Source of the DNA: Neelides folsomi
Lineage: Eukaryota > Arthropoda > Collembola > Neelipleona > Neelidae
Reading direction: 5' to 3'
DNA: 64,000 nt
Assembly (NCBI GenBank): GCA_034687125.1
Contig: JAQGBZ010000181.1
Coordinates: 1-64,000 of the forward strand
The translations under genes were made by a program, and so were the position numbers. The notes under the pieces were generated by a model. It ran no database searches. It saw only the letters and a program-made list of their open reading frames with translations, and had not been told where the DNA came from. The stretch's first letter is position 1. Each line of letters opens with the position of its first letter. Positions 52,901 through 64,000 of this stretch are shown in pieces.

Positions 52901-55378
52901 TTAGTTGAATGGAAGAGTTGATGAAAGGTTTGAAAGTTTTGTTCCCTCGAGGGGGTGGAAAAAGCGTCGGTTCACCGCAGGGCCGAATAACTCTGAATTT
53001 TCCCCATCAATGAAGTTTATGTCTTTTTGCCCTTTTAGACAATAGATCTTGATGATTCAGAGTTCCTTTCTTTTGTTTTTCCTCCGACGCGGTCGTAATT
53101 TATTTTTGCATGTTTGGAATTATCACACGCTCAGGGGTCGTAATTCAGGAGAGGAGTAGAATCAATAGCCAAACCCCCAGCATCCCATTGAGGCATTGAC
53201 CATTACAATCATAATTTTTCCTCCCTTTTCTCCTATTATTTCATAATTTATTGGACATGCAAACGTGTGTGAGGAGTTCCAATGCCCACGTGGGAAGCAT
53301 CAAATCCACTCTCATTACCTTCTAAAACAAATCATTCAACTCAACAAAATCGTCAATAAAATACTTTTCCAATTCTCTTTACATTCCAAATGCTTTAATT
53401 TAAGTGCAAAGGCACAAAACTCCAATTTCTTTCATATTTTTTAATTTCCACACCCCCTTATTTTTCAAATTCGCTTCTAATGCGGGTTTTAAAATTAAAA
53501 TTATTATAATTTTTATCTATCTACTACCAATTGATAGTTTTTTTTAAATATTAATAGTTATTTAATTTAACATTGCAAGGGTAAATTCGTGGATTTGAAA
53601 CGAAAAAGAGTATTTGAAGAATAGAATTGGAAAGTGATAAGAAAAGAGATTGGAAAGTGAGGAAAAGGTTATGAAAACTTTTTAACAATTATGAGTCTCT
53701 TGAGGGTTTGGTGGAGTAATTCAGAGTCAACATAAATAATTGAGATGAAACCATCATAAAAAGAATTGGCCATTTTCCTCATCTCGCCACATCCCATTTG
53801 ATTCATCTTCAACATTCCCAATTGGGCTTTGGAGTTCTTCGGCTTCTTGGCTTCTTCCGCCGACATTTCTTTCGTCCAAACAACATTTTTATGGCTTAAC
53901 ACCAATCAGACTCCGCATGGAAAAAAGCACGCTATGTACATATTGTATTAAAAAATACAATTAATATTATTATTAATTGTAAATAATACTCTACATATAT
54001 AATACATACAATAATGGGTTTAGTTAGCGAAAGAGATACATGAGAATGGAAAATAGGCCAACGAGACTGATCAGGTGTGTTTGGAAGTCAATAACACTGG
54101 GGAAAGAGAGCAAAGAAGGTTGAGTGTTCTATTAATTCGGATTTGATTCACCCGCGGGAAGTCGTGGAGGAAAACGGGGAACTATTGCTCCACAGATGTT
54201 ACTCCTGATTTATGCTCTTACTTCATCTACTAACTAAGCCAGCCATCTCGCAATTTTACTTCCCTTACCAAAAAAAACACAAAATGAAGATCGGAGAGAG
54301 GGAAGGACAAAGTGAAGGGAAATTGTAAAGAAGATCGAAGAGGAAGCTGAAAAGACCCAAAGGCAGATCCAACCAATCTGGCAAAAAAGTTCAATTTCTT
54401 AAGGGGAAGGGCAGGTGCGAGCGGATTGTCATTCGATGGCCTTTCACTCTTTTCATTACTTTCTACTCGTCTAATGTCTTTCTAGAGATTGGCCCATGCC
54501 ATGAGAATAAATGGAATTAAACGACCGAGTCTTCAATTTCACTTAAAACTCAATTACATTCTCCCAATACTTCAATTAATTACAGTACTCAATACAAATG
54601 ATTCATAATAGAATTAGGTAATAAAGGCGTTTATAAAAATATAGCTTGTTAATATTAAAATGAATAATCATCCATTTTATAGAATATTGGCTCATAGTTT
54701 GCAATATATGTATTGTCTAAATAAAAACGGGAAAATTAAATATTTTATTTTCAGTTGCTTTATAATGGTGAACATTGAGTAATGTTAATTATTAGTAATT
54801 GAAAATTTTGGGGATAATTAAAATAAATTAAATAGTCGATCAAAAGTGCGTGGAAAGTTGGCCACTTCAACTTCAAGTCAGGAGTAAGAGATTAAGTAAA
54901 ATTGAATTGAAAGGGTAATTGTAATTAAAGATCAAACAATGAAAGCGATTAAAATGAGAACCTTTTGATGTGAACCTTCCAATTACCTCTGCGGTTTGAT
55001 TAAGGTGCTAATTTACAATTAAAGTAGGAAAAATAAATAGCATTATTTATTCCTATTGTCAAACAATTTACAATCCTTTCATGTTAGTTCCTTTGACCTT
55101 TAGAAATTAATGTTATTAATCGTATTTGGATTACTTTCCATTTGATTGGAATAATTACATAATTTGTGTAACCTAAATGTATTGATAAACAAACAAGTAA
55201 AACGTGTACATAATACAATATTGATAATATGGTAAAATTATACACTTAATCTGTATCTGTAAATAGAAAAATGAACATGATTTTAGACAAACTTATTTAG
55301 GTATGTACTAATATATCCAAATATTTAAAAAAAATAAAATACATTAGTAGTATATTTAGTTTAAAATGTTTCAAAATT
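49968..55378. other. intergenic region between convergent Side-like genes
   Basis: A/T-rich, with no exon or transposon recognised. It contains the 3' flanks of both genes; the 3' end of the minus-strand transcript was not located. Confidence 0.6.
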
Positions 55379-55758
55379 TTAAAGGGCCTCTTCGTTAATA
55401 TCTATAAATACTTCGGAGTCTCTTTCCCTTTCCAACTGTCCATCATGAAAGCAGCGGAAATCGTCAGTTGGCAAATTGTTGAAGGATCCGCCACTCAGCC
55501 TTTTTGAACTTTCCCTCCTTTCACCGCTCAAAGAGGAAGAAAAAGAATTTCGCCGGTTGTAGACGGCGAATGTGTAGGAACAGACGACTGCCACTATCGC
55601 AATAAATACCAATAATCCGATGAAGGAAATGGCGAGGGTCCCTTGGAAATTCTCCTCCTCCATTTCTCCACTCGTTTGTGATCTCTCTTCTTCCTCCCTG
55701 CGTGTCAAATTACTCATTCCGATGCCATGAGACTCAAACTCTCCTTCAGCTCCTGAAC
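55379..55758 (-). CDS. minus-strand Side-like exon C: stalk, transmembrane helix, tail
   Basis: The acceptor is ctttaatttaag. The frame opens upstream of the first ATG (SGAEGEFESHGIG before MSNL), so this is a 3' exon rather than a separate 112-residue gene. An acidic stalk (REEEERSQTSGEMEEENFQ) precedes the hydrophobic helix. The tail has NRRNSFSSSLSGERRESSKR, rich in potential phosphorylation sites, and ends in ...DINEEAL and TAA. Phase with exon B gives a Gly codon at the junction. Confidence 0.8.
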
Positions 55759-58700
55759 CTTAAATTAAAGTTGGAGAGGATCAATTTACAAATTGTTACT
55801 TTACATCAGTTTACATTATTATTATAAAAGCTTCTTAAAAGCATCATAAAACCCGATCAAACCCAAATTAAACCGATCCGACATTTCTCAATTTCAAAGC
55901 TTTTAATACCCAACAAAACTTCCGCCTCATTAAACTTTAACCTCTCATATCACTAAACATTTTCACTGAAAAAAACTCGAATTTCAAAAAATCTCTAAAT
56001 GTACATAAGTTCATAAAAAATAATCGCTCAAAAGAAATCCAAATTCCAAAAAATTCCTTTTCTAAACATTATATGTAAAATGTATAATAAAAGAATAGAA
56101 ATAAATGATAATAAATAATAATAATTTGTGATAAACAGTATTTCAAAAAGTAAATTTTGAAAGTTTTGGTTTTTCCTTATTATTAAGAACTATTAAATTA
56201 GCTTTAACATTAAGAATTAAGAAAAAGGGTATTTAATAAATAAAAAAGACTAGCGAAGGAAGTGAGTAGTTCTGAGAATAATTTGAAAAGAACTTTTTCG
56301 GATCAAGTTTCTTTAATGTGCCTCTCGGCTTTCTCCCGTTCAACTAATGGAAGTCCCTCAATTGTATTTGATCTTCCGTGGTGGTTTGGAAAGAAGTCTC
56401 CGTAAGTGGTTGGGAAGTCTGCTATGAGATTTCCCCTACCGAGAATGAAAAGAAGGCGACCAATTTGCTCAACGAGCAAATCCACGAATGTCGATAGAGA
56501 AAGAAGAAAAAGAAGACATGACTCCCCCAGTTTCTCAGATTGATTAGCAAAGAACCAAAGAGACCTCGATGGCTAAAAGAACTAGTTGGTACAAACGGAA
56601 ACGGATCGAGTTAAGAAAGAACCAAAGAACCAACTCACTGGGTATAACTCTGAACTTAGATAGAATCACTTAAATGCTCTTTACACTTCTATGTAATACT
56701 CACACACGTACACATTATGTACAGATATAATAATATGAACTAAAGCTATGTAGCTACGAATATCGAATTTATATGTAAATGCTGGTAATACATATGTGTA
56801 ATAATAATTATTATTAATATATTTTATATACACATAATATTAGTAAGCAATACAAAGTTTTATAGGAATATTAATATAAAAGCCATATATGTTAAAATAG
56901 AGTATTTACAGGAAGGTACAAGATATAGATATAAATATTTACAACCCAAAATCAATAGGATTGGCCGGACTTTGTTTTTGTCAAATGAGAGAGAGCGCCA
57001 ACCCTATTAAATTTGGGTAGTATTGTAAAAATAATTCATGTTATTGTTAGAATTCTGAAAGCAATGAGGGCCGGGACGGTTCGATAGATTAAGTAAATAC
57101 CCGAGCGGTTTTTTGATCCCATCAACATCTCGGCAGACTTTTCCTAATGAGCGCACATCTTTTATTTTCTTTACTTCTCCATTCAACGCAGAAAAAGATC
57201 AATAGAGAATTCAGAGAAATTGCTACAATTTTACCCAACAAGCGTATTTTAAAAAGCTTAAAATGTCTTTTGTTGCGTAATAAAACAATTTAGAATTTTA
57301 AAAATGCAAAATACGCAATAAATTGAAACCTATATTATATTGGTAATATGTTATATGACTTACATATATAGTATAGATATGTATGGTTTTATAAATAATA
57401 TAGTATAGTATAGTATACATTACATACGGTATGTAATTTATAAAACCATATTATCTATCATCATTACAAGTTCTCATTGAATATGTGAATGTAAACACAT
57501 GGGTATCAAATGTACTCATACTTTTATGCAGTATATTCTTAATAGAGAACAGAGCCAAAGGAGACGTTTTAAGTCTTTGTAAGTAAATGAGGGAAATTCA
57601 ATTACTGCACGGTTTATTAAACTTAACATTGCCGACTAAAAATGAATTCTCATGTTAAGGATGTAAAAAGAGGGAGAGCTTAAAGGGGGAAGGATAATGA
57701 AAAAAAGTAAATTTCTTTTTCAGCATCCTTTTCATATTCTCTTCGGGTTCTCTTTGGATTTTTCTTCCTTTTGGGGTCCTTGTGAAAGAGAAGAGAAAGT
57801 GGAAGTTGGAGAGAGACATTTGGTCTAATGGGGGGCATTATTAATAATAAAGGCGAAGGTGGAATGGGAAATGGGCCGAAGGAAAAAAATTCACCACCCA
57901 ACTCCGAGGCCCAACATCATCAAAATAAAAATTAGTTACAGAAACCCATCAGAACAAAACTTCACTTTCACTCCTCCCCCGGCCACAAAGAATAATTAAA
58001 AGAGATTAGGAAGGATTAATTACAACGACATGAACCAAACACTTATTTCATTAAGACCAAATTACACCTTATGAAATTAATTAATTACTAAAAACGGTCA
58101 CTTTTAATTACAATTGAATTAGATTGGGATTCAATTCAAAAATAATAAAAACTTCTTTTCTGTTTGGAATATAATTACCCAACAATAGGTTGTGAACGCG
58201 AATGTTTTTCAACTGGTAATGGAATTTTGTTGAGATAATGAGTTTGTGTTCATTATTATTGGAAGGAGGTTTATAGGTCCATAATTGGGCGGAGTTGAAC
58301 CTCGGCTTGGTCGGGTAGTTAGGGCAGTTAAGGGACTCCAACGGGGAGATAATGAAGCCGTTCCCAGTACCTCGACATTCTCAATCCTCCACTTCAATCC
58401 TCACGTAGTAATCTCAAAGTTAGTTGTCACACGTTCTTATTAAACTTGTCCTTTCAAACTCCAGAGAAGTGCTACATTAAGTAGTAGTGAAAATGGAAAA
58501 CGAGAGGCGTCGGCCATAAAACGACACGACTCATCATCCCCTATGAAATGAACACACACTCTCATCATAATCAACATTTATTCTCCGAGACAGAGAATCA
58601 AATTGGAGAGGGAGTTCCCTTCTCACCAACAAACCCTCACAACCCACTCAGCCACCCCTTGAATTATTAATTAACACTTTAAATTATCACGTTTACATAA

Positions 58701-59497
58701 TCCACAAAACTCAAAAATCCAACTAAAGTTCAAATTTCCGAAAAACCTCAATTATCATTTATAACATTCTTTTTTAAATCCCAATAATTAAATATGTTTA
58801 AATAGATCAAAGAGATCCACGATGTCGTTTTGAATTACTTATTGTTAGGCTATACCATATACAGCCTGTTTACTATACTTTGTAGTGTCCTTTTTTAAAT
58901 TCAAAATAACCTTGAAAGGGACACTACAAAGTAAACACGCTGTACAATGTATGTACAAACTTGAGAGAGATTTGTATGATAGTATATGATATTTTTAGAA
59001 ATTAGTAAATAGGTAATACAAATATAACAATAAAATTTATTTTAGCAATATTATATATTTGTATAGTAGATGGAGAGTCTTACGGTGAAAGATGTGGAAA
59101 ATACATGGGAAAATTTGCTGTCCGTAGGAATTCTTGGCTGAACATCCAACAGTCCCAAAGTCTTCTTCTGACTCGACTGTGTATGGGAAAAGGAAGTGGT
59201 GAGTGATGAGATCAGATTTGGAATCAGAGAGACGGAAATGGTCACTTTTCCCTCTGAAATTGAGATTCCCATTGTTGGAGGACAAATTCCTCTGTGAGTC
59301 GTCCTGGAGGCTTGGTTGGATCTTGGACTGAAGGATGGACGATGGAGAGGGAAGAGGGGAAAAGTCATTGGATCGATTAAGAGTCCAATAAAAATTCAAA
59401 TCCGATGGCCAGGCGAAGACGACACAGGAAAGAAAAGAAGTTTCACCAATTGAAAGGAAAATCTCACTCGATCCTTTCTCGCGGCATTTTGGAGAGA
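55379..59497 (-). CDS. second Sidestep-family-like receptor, 3' part only
   Basis: Three minus-strand exons (59084-59497, 58179-58379, 55379-55758) join in phase to about 330 residues ending in TAA. In order they encode an Ig domain that aligns with Ig5 of the plus-strand gene, a divergent FN3-like module, a stalk, one transmembrane helix (GTLAISFIGLLVFIAIVAVV then CSYTF) and a Ser-rich tail of about 65 residues. The shared pattern is PKC / LSC / FYWTLN / DFGTVGC / PCIFHI in the minus gene against PTC / VKC / FHWTYN / DYGTLAC / PCLFQI in the plus gene. Upstream Ig exons were not found before the window edge, so the gene is probably cut off. The family call rests mainly on the Ig exon. The function is inferred to be cell-surface recognition. 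Confidence 0.75.
55759..58178 (-). other. intron between exons B and C of the minus-strand gene
   Basis: A 2.4-kb gap bounded by GTAATT and TTTAAG on the minus strand. A further small exon (for the missing FN3 end) could hide here, but none was recognised. Confidence 0.5.
57382..57450. repeat. perfect 15-bp inverted repeat with 39-bp loop
   Basis: TATGGTTTTATAAAT at 57382-57396 is exactly complementary to 57436-57450. The loop contains a TAGTA tandem run. It is in the 2.4-kb intron of the minus-strand gene. Confidence 0.6.
58179..58379 (-). CDS. minus-strand Side-like exon B: FN3-like module
   Basis: The frame encodes FIISPLESLNCPNYPTKPRF, then NSAQLWTYKPPSNNN and ISTKFHYQLKNIRVHN. Third positions are strongly C/G-rich across the first 40 codons, which supports real coding. 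The donor is TTGG|GTAATT and leaves phase 1, as exon C needs. The acceptor is uncertain: AG before 58379 or before 58370, both in frame, with a purine-rich upstream tract. The position after Ig5 suggests a diverged FN3 domain, but GGLPQ and the NAKGRS end are missing. Confidence 0.55.
58862..58942. mobile_element. 81-bp TA-flanked foldback element (MITE)
   Basis: The left arm CAGCCTGTTTAC, then TTTGTAGTGTCC after a 5-bp insertion, pairs with the right arm GGACACTACAAAGTAAACAC followed by GCTG. One mismatch is seen apart from the insertion. TA flanks both ends. It lies in the intron between exons A and B of the minus-strand gene. Confidence 0.7.
59084..59497 (-). CDS. minus-strand Side-like exon A: last Ig domain
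   Basis: The acceptor is ttttttgaatttcag and the donor CACC|GTAAGA. It is a single 414-nt exon, open throughout. It begins PKCREKGSSEIFLSIGETSF and continues LSCVVFAWPSDLNFYWTLN, with the first cysteine and core tryptophan. It ends EEDFGTVGCSAKNSYGQQI and FPCIFHIFH. The four cysteines sit where they do in Ig5 of the plus-strand gene. The middle is a long Ser/Asn-rich insertion. Unlike the plus-strand gene there is no intron at the D(F/Y)G position. Confidence 0.85.
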
Positions 59498-61250
59498 CTG
59501 AAATTCAAAAAACCTCAATTTGTCATCGTTTCTCGACAAAGATCCAAGATATGGCCTATTCAATAAAACTTCAAAATCACTTTATAAGATTTATAACATA
59601 AAGATTAGATATACTTTTTATAGCTTCCATAAACTGATAAAATGACCAATAAAAATTATAATATCGCTATATTTATCTATTTATGGATAGATTTAAGATA
59701 TTTAAATGAGTTTGATTCACAGTATTAAAGTATTGTCAGTATTAAATATTGATATGTTATCATAATATATGAAACGCGAAATAAAAAACAATAATGTTAT
59801 AATAATGTATTTGTACTTTAAACAAATTCAATAAAAAAAAATCGAAAATTTACATTTTCTTATACATACATACATTGTAAGTACATATTTAATTAGGATA
59901 TCTCTATTTTACATATTTTAATAATAGGAGTTGAATTAAGAAAATTAACGACTTAACCTTTGGAATTGAACATTTTAATGAGTCCTTTACCCTTAGTTAT
60001 TATTATAACAGGGAGATGTTTATTCTTCGGAACTAATGATAATTACTCAAAGAATTTCAACCATATTAAATGCAATACATGGAGAGGAGTTTCTTTAATA
60101 ACATTCGTTTTCAAAGGAGCTGTTGGGGAAATGTCACTCAAGAATATGAAATTTCCCCTTTCATCTCCTTGCCTCTTTTATCTCCTCCCAAGGAGGATCA
60201 TTATTCATTTAACTAATTAAATACGCCTCCTCACATTTTAATGACGACGAAATCTGGTAAATATTATTATATGGCTAAAACATTCTCATCATATTTCATT
60301 AAAACATTTCTTCTTTAAAATTGCCACGAAAATGCAAGAAAATCTATCAAAATCTCACGTTTTCCATTCTCACTCACAGCACAGCCAATGTCAAATTACA
60401 ATAACAATTTTTAATGATTGATTAGATTAAATTCATATTAGGTACATATGTCTAGCTATTGATAAAATGAAATTAATTTATATTTTTTATATTGATATTA
60501 TATGTTTTTATAATTTCTCCAAACATTGACAATTTCAGTGAATGTAAATTGAAACCATACATGTTTGGAAAATAAAAGCTTCCTTTAAAAATTGGGTCAC
60601 TATATATATAACATAAGTTATAGGCATTTTATTAATGTGGATTAATTCATGGATAAGGTAAAAGCACATTGAAAGAGAACCCAAAGAGAAAGACATGATG
60701 AAGTATAAGATTTCGCTGTATAAGATAAGGTATACATACAGTTGTTGTTCCATAATATGTAGGTATATGAATGTATTACTTTGTAAATTGATCCATTAAA
60801 AAGTTTGAGAACTTCGTCCCAATCCCAATAGAAAGACTAACTTTGTCATTATTTAAAAAGGGTTGAGGGAAATAAGTGAAGAGCGCCTTTGGGGGCTTTT
60901 AAATTCACGATCATTTTACATCTTTTTCTCTTTCATATTTGAATCTTTCATAATTCCATATATAGTTACATAACTAAATACATAAATTTAGAAGTATAAA
61001 TATATCACATTATAAAATACATTTTAAAATTTTATTATATACAAATACATTAATAACTAGATATAATTTAATACGTATGCATTATATATTGTATTTGTAG
61101 TAAAATTAAAAATATGGATGATATTGAATCACTTCACTTATCCGGATATATTATAATAAAATATTTTTAGGTTGTAAAAATTATTGTTGTATTCATGTTT
61201 CCAACTATTATATTTTCTTCGTTTCATTCCATCAACTAGATTTCTTCCAG
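59498..61250. other. no confident gene; expected 5' exons of the minus-strand gene not found
   Basis: No minus-strand frame resembles Ig4 or earlier Side domains. After an acceptor-like tattataacag, a short plus-strand frame begins at about 60013 (GDVYSSELMIITQRI); it runs to a stop without partner exons. Confidence 0.4.
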
Positions 61251-61308
61251 TATTTTTCTCCTCTACGGAGATCCAAGGATGAAATAAATAATGCTCTTAA
61301 AGTTAATG
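61251..61308 (+). CDS. candidate internal exon, unidentified gene
   Basis: A strong acceptor (tagatttcttccag) and donor (AATG|GTAAGA) flank 58 nt with one open frame, YFSPLRRSKDEINNALKVN, ending in phase 1. No homology is recognised. Neither neighbouring exon could be joined in phase, so this may be chance. Confidence 0.2.
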
Positions 61309-63476
61309 GTAAGAGACAATTCGCTCTCAATGCATTCTCAAAATATTTTCCCCTTACATTGGAACTCGAGTAAGTTTTGTAAAGATGAGTTGGAGTGAGA
61401 AATGAAATTGGACATTTTCTCCCCATCCATTTCCCCATTGAAACACCGAGGGTGTTTTAGGTGTGAAGAGCTCTTGGTGTTTGAGCGCCTTCAATGAAGA
61501 TATGTCGCTTCGTATCTGGATTAACCCAGTGAGACATCAAAACCCAGGGGAGTTTCTTATCAGTATATCAAAATAACTGTTATAAATACTATACTATTTA
61601 TATACATAAGTAACTTCTTTACATTATATAAATACTACTTATTACGTATGAAATCCCTTTAAAATTTTTCTTAAGATTATTATTGTCTAAATAGGAAATT
61701 CCGTTAAGCACTACCTTTCGTCACACAGGCAGAGATAAAAAATAAACATTTAGAAATAGTACATAAGGAACAAGACCCGGTTTGTCCATTTAAACTAGGT
61801 GTATCTTTTTTTAAAGGCACTCCACACCATTCCAACAGGTCCAAATCACTATATGGAATCTTTAAATCTTTAAAACAAATGTCCATTTAAAGAGAGAGTT
61901 CTTTGGCGGTTCGGAGCTCAATTTTTCTCATTACAACACATAACACCCCCTCTCTCTCTCTCAGGCCCAAATAAAGAAACGAGTATAAAAAAGGCCCGGA
62001 AAGTTGGTTTCCATTCAACACGTTAAATACATAAGCCTTTTCAACCTAGAGCTAGACGCTATCTGGTAGTATCTAAATGAGTAATATATACGTATTTATA
62101 TAAAATGTACCCTATACCATATGGTAGATTATTATTACCCAATACTTAATCATTAGTACTAGGTAAAAGCTACAAAGCTTATATTATATTTTAAAAGATC
62201 AACCTTTTTACGATTCGTGGGATTGAAAAAAATTTGAAACCACATTTGAAATAATCTTTGGACTTTGGGAATTAAATCAAAAAATGTTACTATTATAGTT
62301 TAAAAATTCGTTAGAAAATATCCAAGAAAATGATTGTAAAACTAAAATTAAAGTTTAAAATCATTCCAAATGGACCATTATATGAAAATTGTTTTTTGCT
62401 GTTAAATTCACTCGATCAGTCGACACTCGAAGTTCTTCGGGCCATTTCCAGAAGAAGAAAATAAATCTTTTAAAGGATTGGCAGTTAAAGAAATTACTCC
62501 ACTTTGTTTTCATCATAAAGGTTTGGCCCAGCTTCCCCCAGCCTCATAATGGAGACATAAAAAGGAAAACAAGTGAAAAATTAGTTAATCAATTCACATT
62601 CTCTCAATTTAACTCTATATCTTTAGATATCTTCCTTTAACTCTTTCTTTCACAGGAAGGTCTTAAACCAATATTTAACAAATGGAACATTGGGAAGTGA
62701 TATAATAGAAAATGCAATAGGAACTGCAATACAAAATAACTATATAAAATAATGTAATATAAAATGTAGCTAATGGTAAATGTAGCATAGAGGCTTTTGG
62801 CCATTATGAACAATTCCGCTTGAGTCTCTTTATCCGCTAGACATTAAAAACTCATTCAACCTCTTTCAAACCGGACAATGGGTGTAATAAATGTACGCCG
62901 AGTTAACTCAGACCATCTTCACTATTTTAAATTTCATTTACATTACCAAATTCGATTCCAACAAAAGGGTCATTTTAATTGTCGTTGATGATTTATGTCA
63001 AACTGGAGAAATCATTTAAACTCCGTTTTTAAGGAATCATACTCCATTTATTTTATATTCTAAAATATTTTATGATTCAAAATTACTTACGTAATATTAC
63101 AAAATATTTAAAATTTAAATTCTGATCTATTGCTGGTTTAAGTATAAAAGAATTTCAAATCACCATTTGAGGATTATTTTGAGCAAATCATTGGGTGTAT
63201 TTATTAGTGTTAAAAATCCATATGGGTTGGGTTAATAAGATTCGGGCGTGGTTGTAAAAACTCATTACTATTTAAGATTTTCGGAAAACATAAGTTGGCC
63301 TTGTTATGAGCCGCGGTTCTCAAAGGATAAGAAATGAAAAAGGAATGAACGGTAATTAAAATCCTTCAACTTTTCTTTTAATTAGTCTTAAATGCTATTA
63401 AAATATTCAATATAAATATAAGTATACCTGCATATTTAAGATATATCTGTATATTTGTATTAAAATGTGTAGTTAG
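61309..63476. other. no gene seen
   Basis: A/T-rich with a (CT)n run. A good-looking acceptor (ctttctttcacag) at about 62656 leads into a frame that stops after 14 codons. Confidence 0.4.
61948..61963. repeat. (CT)n microsatellite
   Basis: About eight CT units in a row, next to a C run. Confidence 0.7.
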
Positions 63477-63659
63477 AGTATATTTGAACTCTATTTTGAT
63501 TTGACAAATGAGGATCTTTTTGATTTTAACTACTTGTACGCTTTGAATTTAACTCGGAGTGAATTAGCTGTGCCATTGAGATTGCAATTTGAAGTTAAGA
63601 CATTAAATAACACCGAGATTTACAACCATGTTGAACTGAATGTTCAGCTCATTGCTTAA
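63477..63659 (+). CDS. candidate terminal exon, unidentified gene
   Basis: After an acceptor-like gtgtagttag, an open frame of 60 codons runs to TAA at 63657. It includes LYFDLTNEDLFDFNYLYALN and then ELAVPLRLQFEVKTLNNTEI. The composition is balanced and protein-like, which is unusual for random A/T-rich frames here. However, frames of this length occur many times by chance in 64 kb, and no partner exon or family was recognised. Confidence 0.22.
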   Translation, partial: SIFELYFDLTNEDLFDFNYLYALNLTRSELAVPLRLQFEVKTLNNTEIYNHVELNVQLIA

Positions 63660-64000
63660 CACAATGCAGAATGAATGAATTAGTTAAGGGCGTCTAAACT
63701 TCCAGGGAAAAGCGTTTATTAAAAGGTCCTTATTAAAACGAGTTTATTAACAGACGAAAGTGACGCCTTATGTTTGAATATTGGAGCCGTATATTACAAA
63801 TTACAAAAGTTAAGGATAATGTGGAAAACAAGGCCCGCCCTTCATTTTCAATCTTTTCCCCAATCCTCAATAATATATACATAACATACATTGAGATATG
63901 TATAAAAATATCCGTACATGTGTGTGTTTTACGATCCTTGGGTTTATGACTCATTCCTTGAGATTTTATTGAGCAATTCTAACTCTTTCCTTTTGCTGTT

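Noticed and set aside
55379-55717. Stand-alone 112-residue membrane protein starting at the MSNL methionine
   Set aside because: The frame opens upstream of that methionine to a good acceptor, and the phase fits an upstream exon, so it is a 3' exon of a larger receptor.
58179-58379. CUB domain
   Set aside because: GF.ISP and the YP-like spacing look CUB-like, but the position after a Side Ig5 and the lack of CUB aromatic and acidic motifs favour an FN3-like module.

Overview
The window is AT-rich eukaryotic DNA with spliced genes and no bacterial-style gene packing. The one well-resolved gene belongs to the Sidestep (Side) family of immunoglobulin-superfamily receptors. That family is known from arthropods and other protostomes, so I read the window as an arthropod nuclear genome. 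I cannot place it to species. Almost all long open frames here are chance frames; the real coding signal is a series of short exons with higher G/C at third codon positions and consensus splice sites.

Layout. 1-5.6 kb: no intact gene, but a frame-broken coding-like stretch on the minus strand at about 1.05-1.66 kb. 5.6-18.5 kb: no confident exon, a few repeats and two transposon-like inverted-repeat elements (11.7-11.8 kb and 12.95-13.3 kb), and a tentative upstream exon at 17.25-17.30 kb. 18,543-49,659 (+): fifteen exons of a Side-like receptor. Joined in phase they give about 769 residues: five Ig domains, one fibronectin III (FN3) domain, one transmembrane helix and a short basic tail ending in a PDZ-ligand-like Ser-Arg-Ile. 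The signal-peptide exon was not found. 49.7-55.4 kb: intergenic. 55,379-59,497 (-): three exons that splice in phase and encode the C-terminal part of a second, divergent Side-like receptor (last Ig domain, FN3-like module, transmembrane helix, short tail). Its 5' exons probably lie beyond the right edge. 59.5-64 kb: mostly no recognisable gene, with two weak plus-strand exon candidates (61.25 kb and 63.48 kb).

How the genes relate. The two receptor genes point at each other tail to tail, 5.7 kb apart, and share the Ig-domain cysteine pattern peculiar to the Side family. This suggests a local inverted duplication of an axon-guidance or cell-recognition receptor gene. Side proteins in Drosophila are partners of the Beaten-path Ig proteins; that role here is inferred from the family.

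The introns and flanks hold several very short TA-flanked inverted-repeat elements (mariner-type MITEs; 72, 81, 200 and 362 bp), a 168-bp inverted-repeat element, a G/C-containing 26-bp minisatellite whose motif recurs 38 kb away, and an array of splice-donor-like CAGGTRG motifs just downstream of the first recognised exon.
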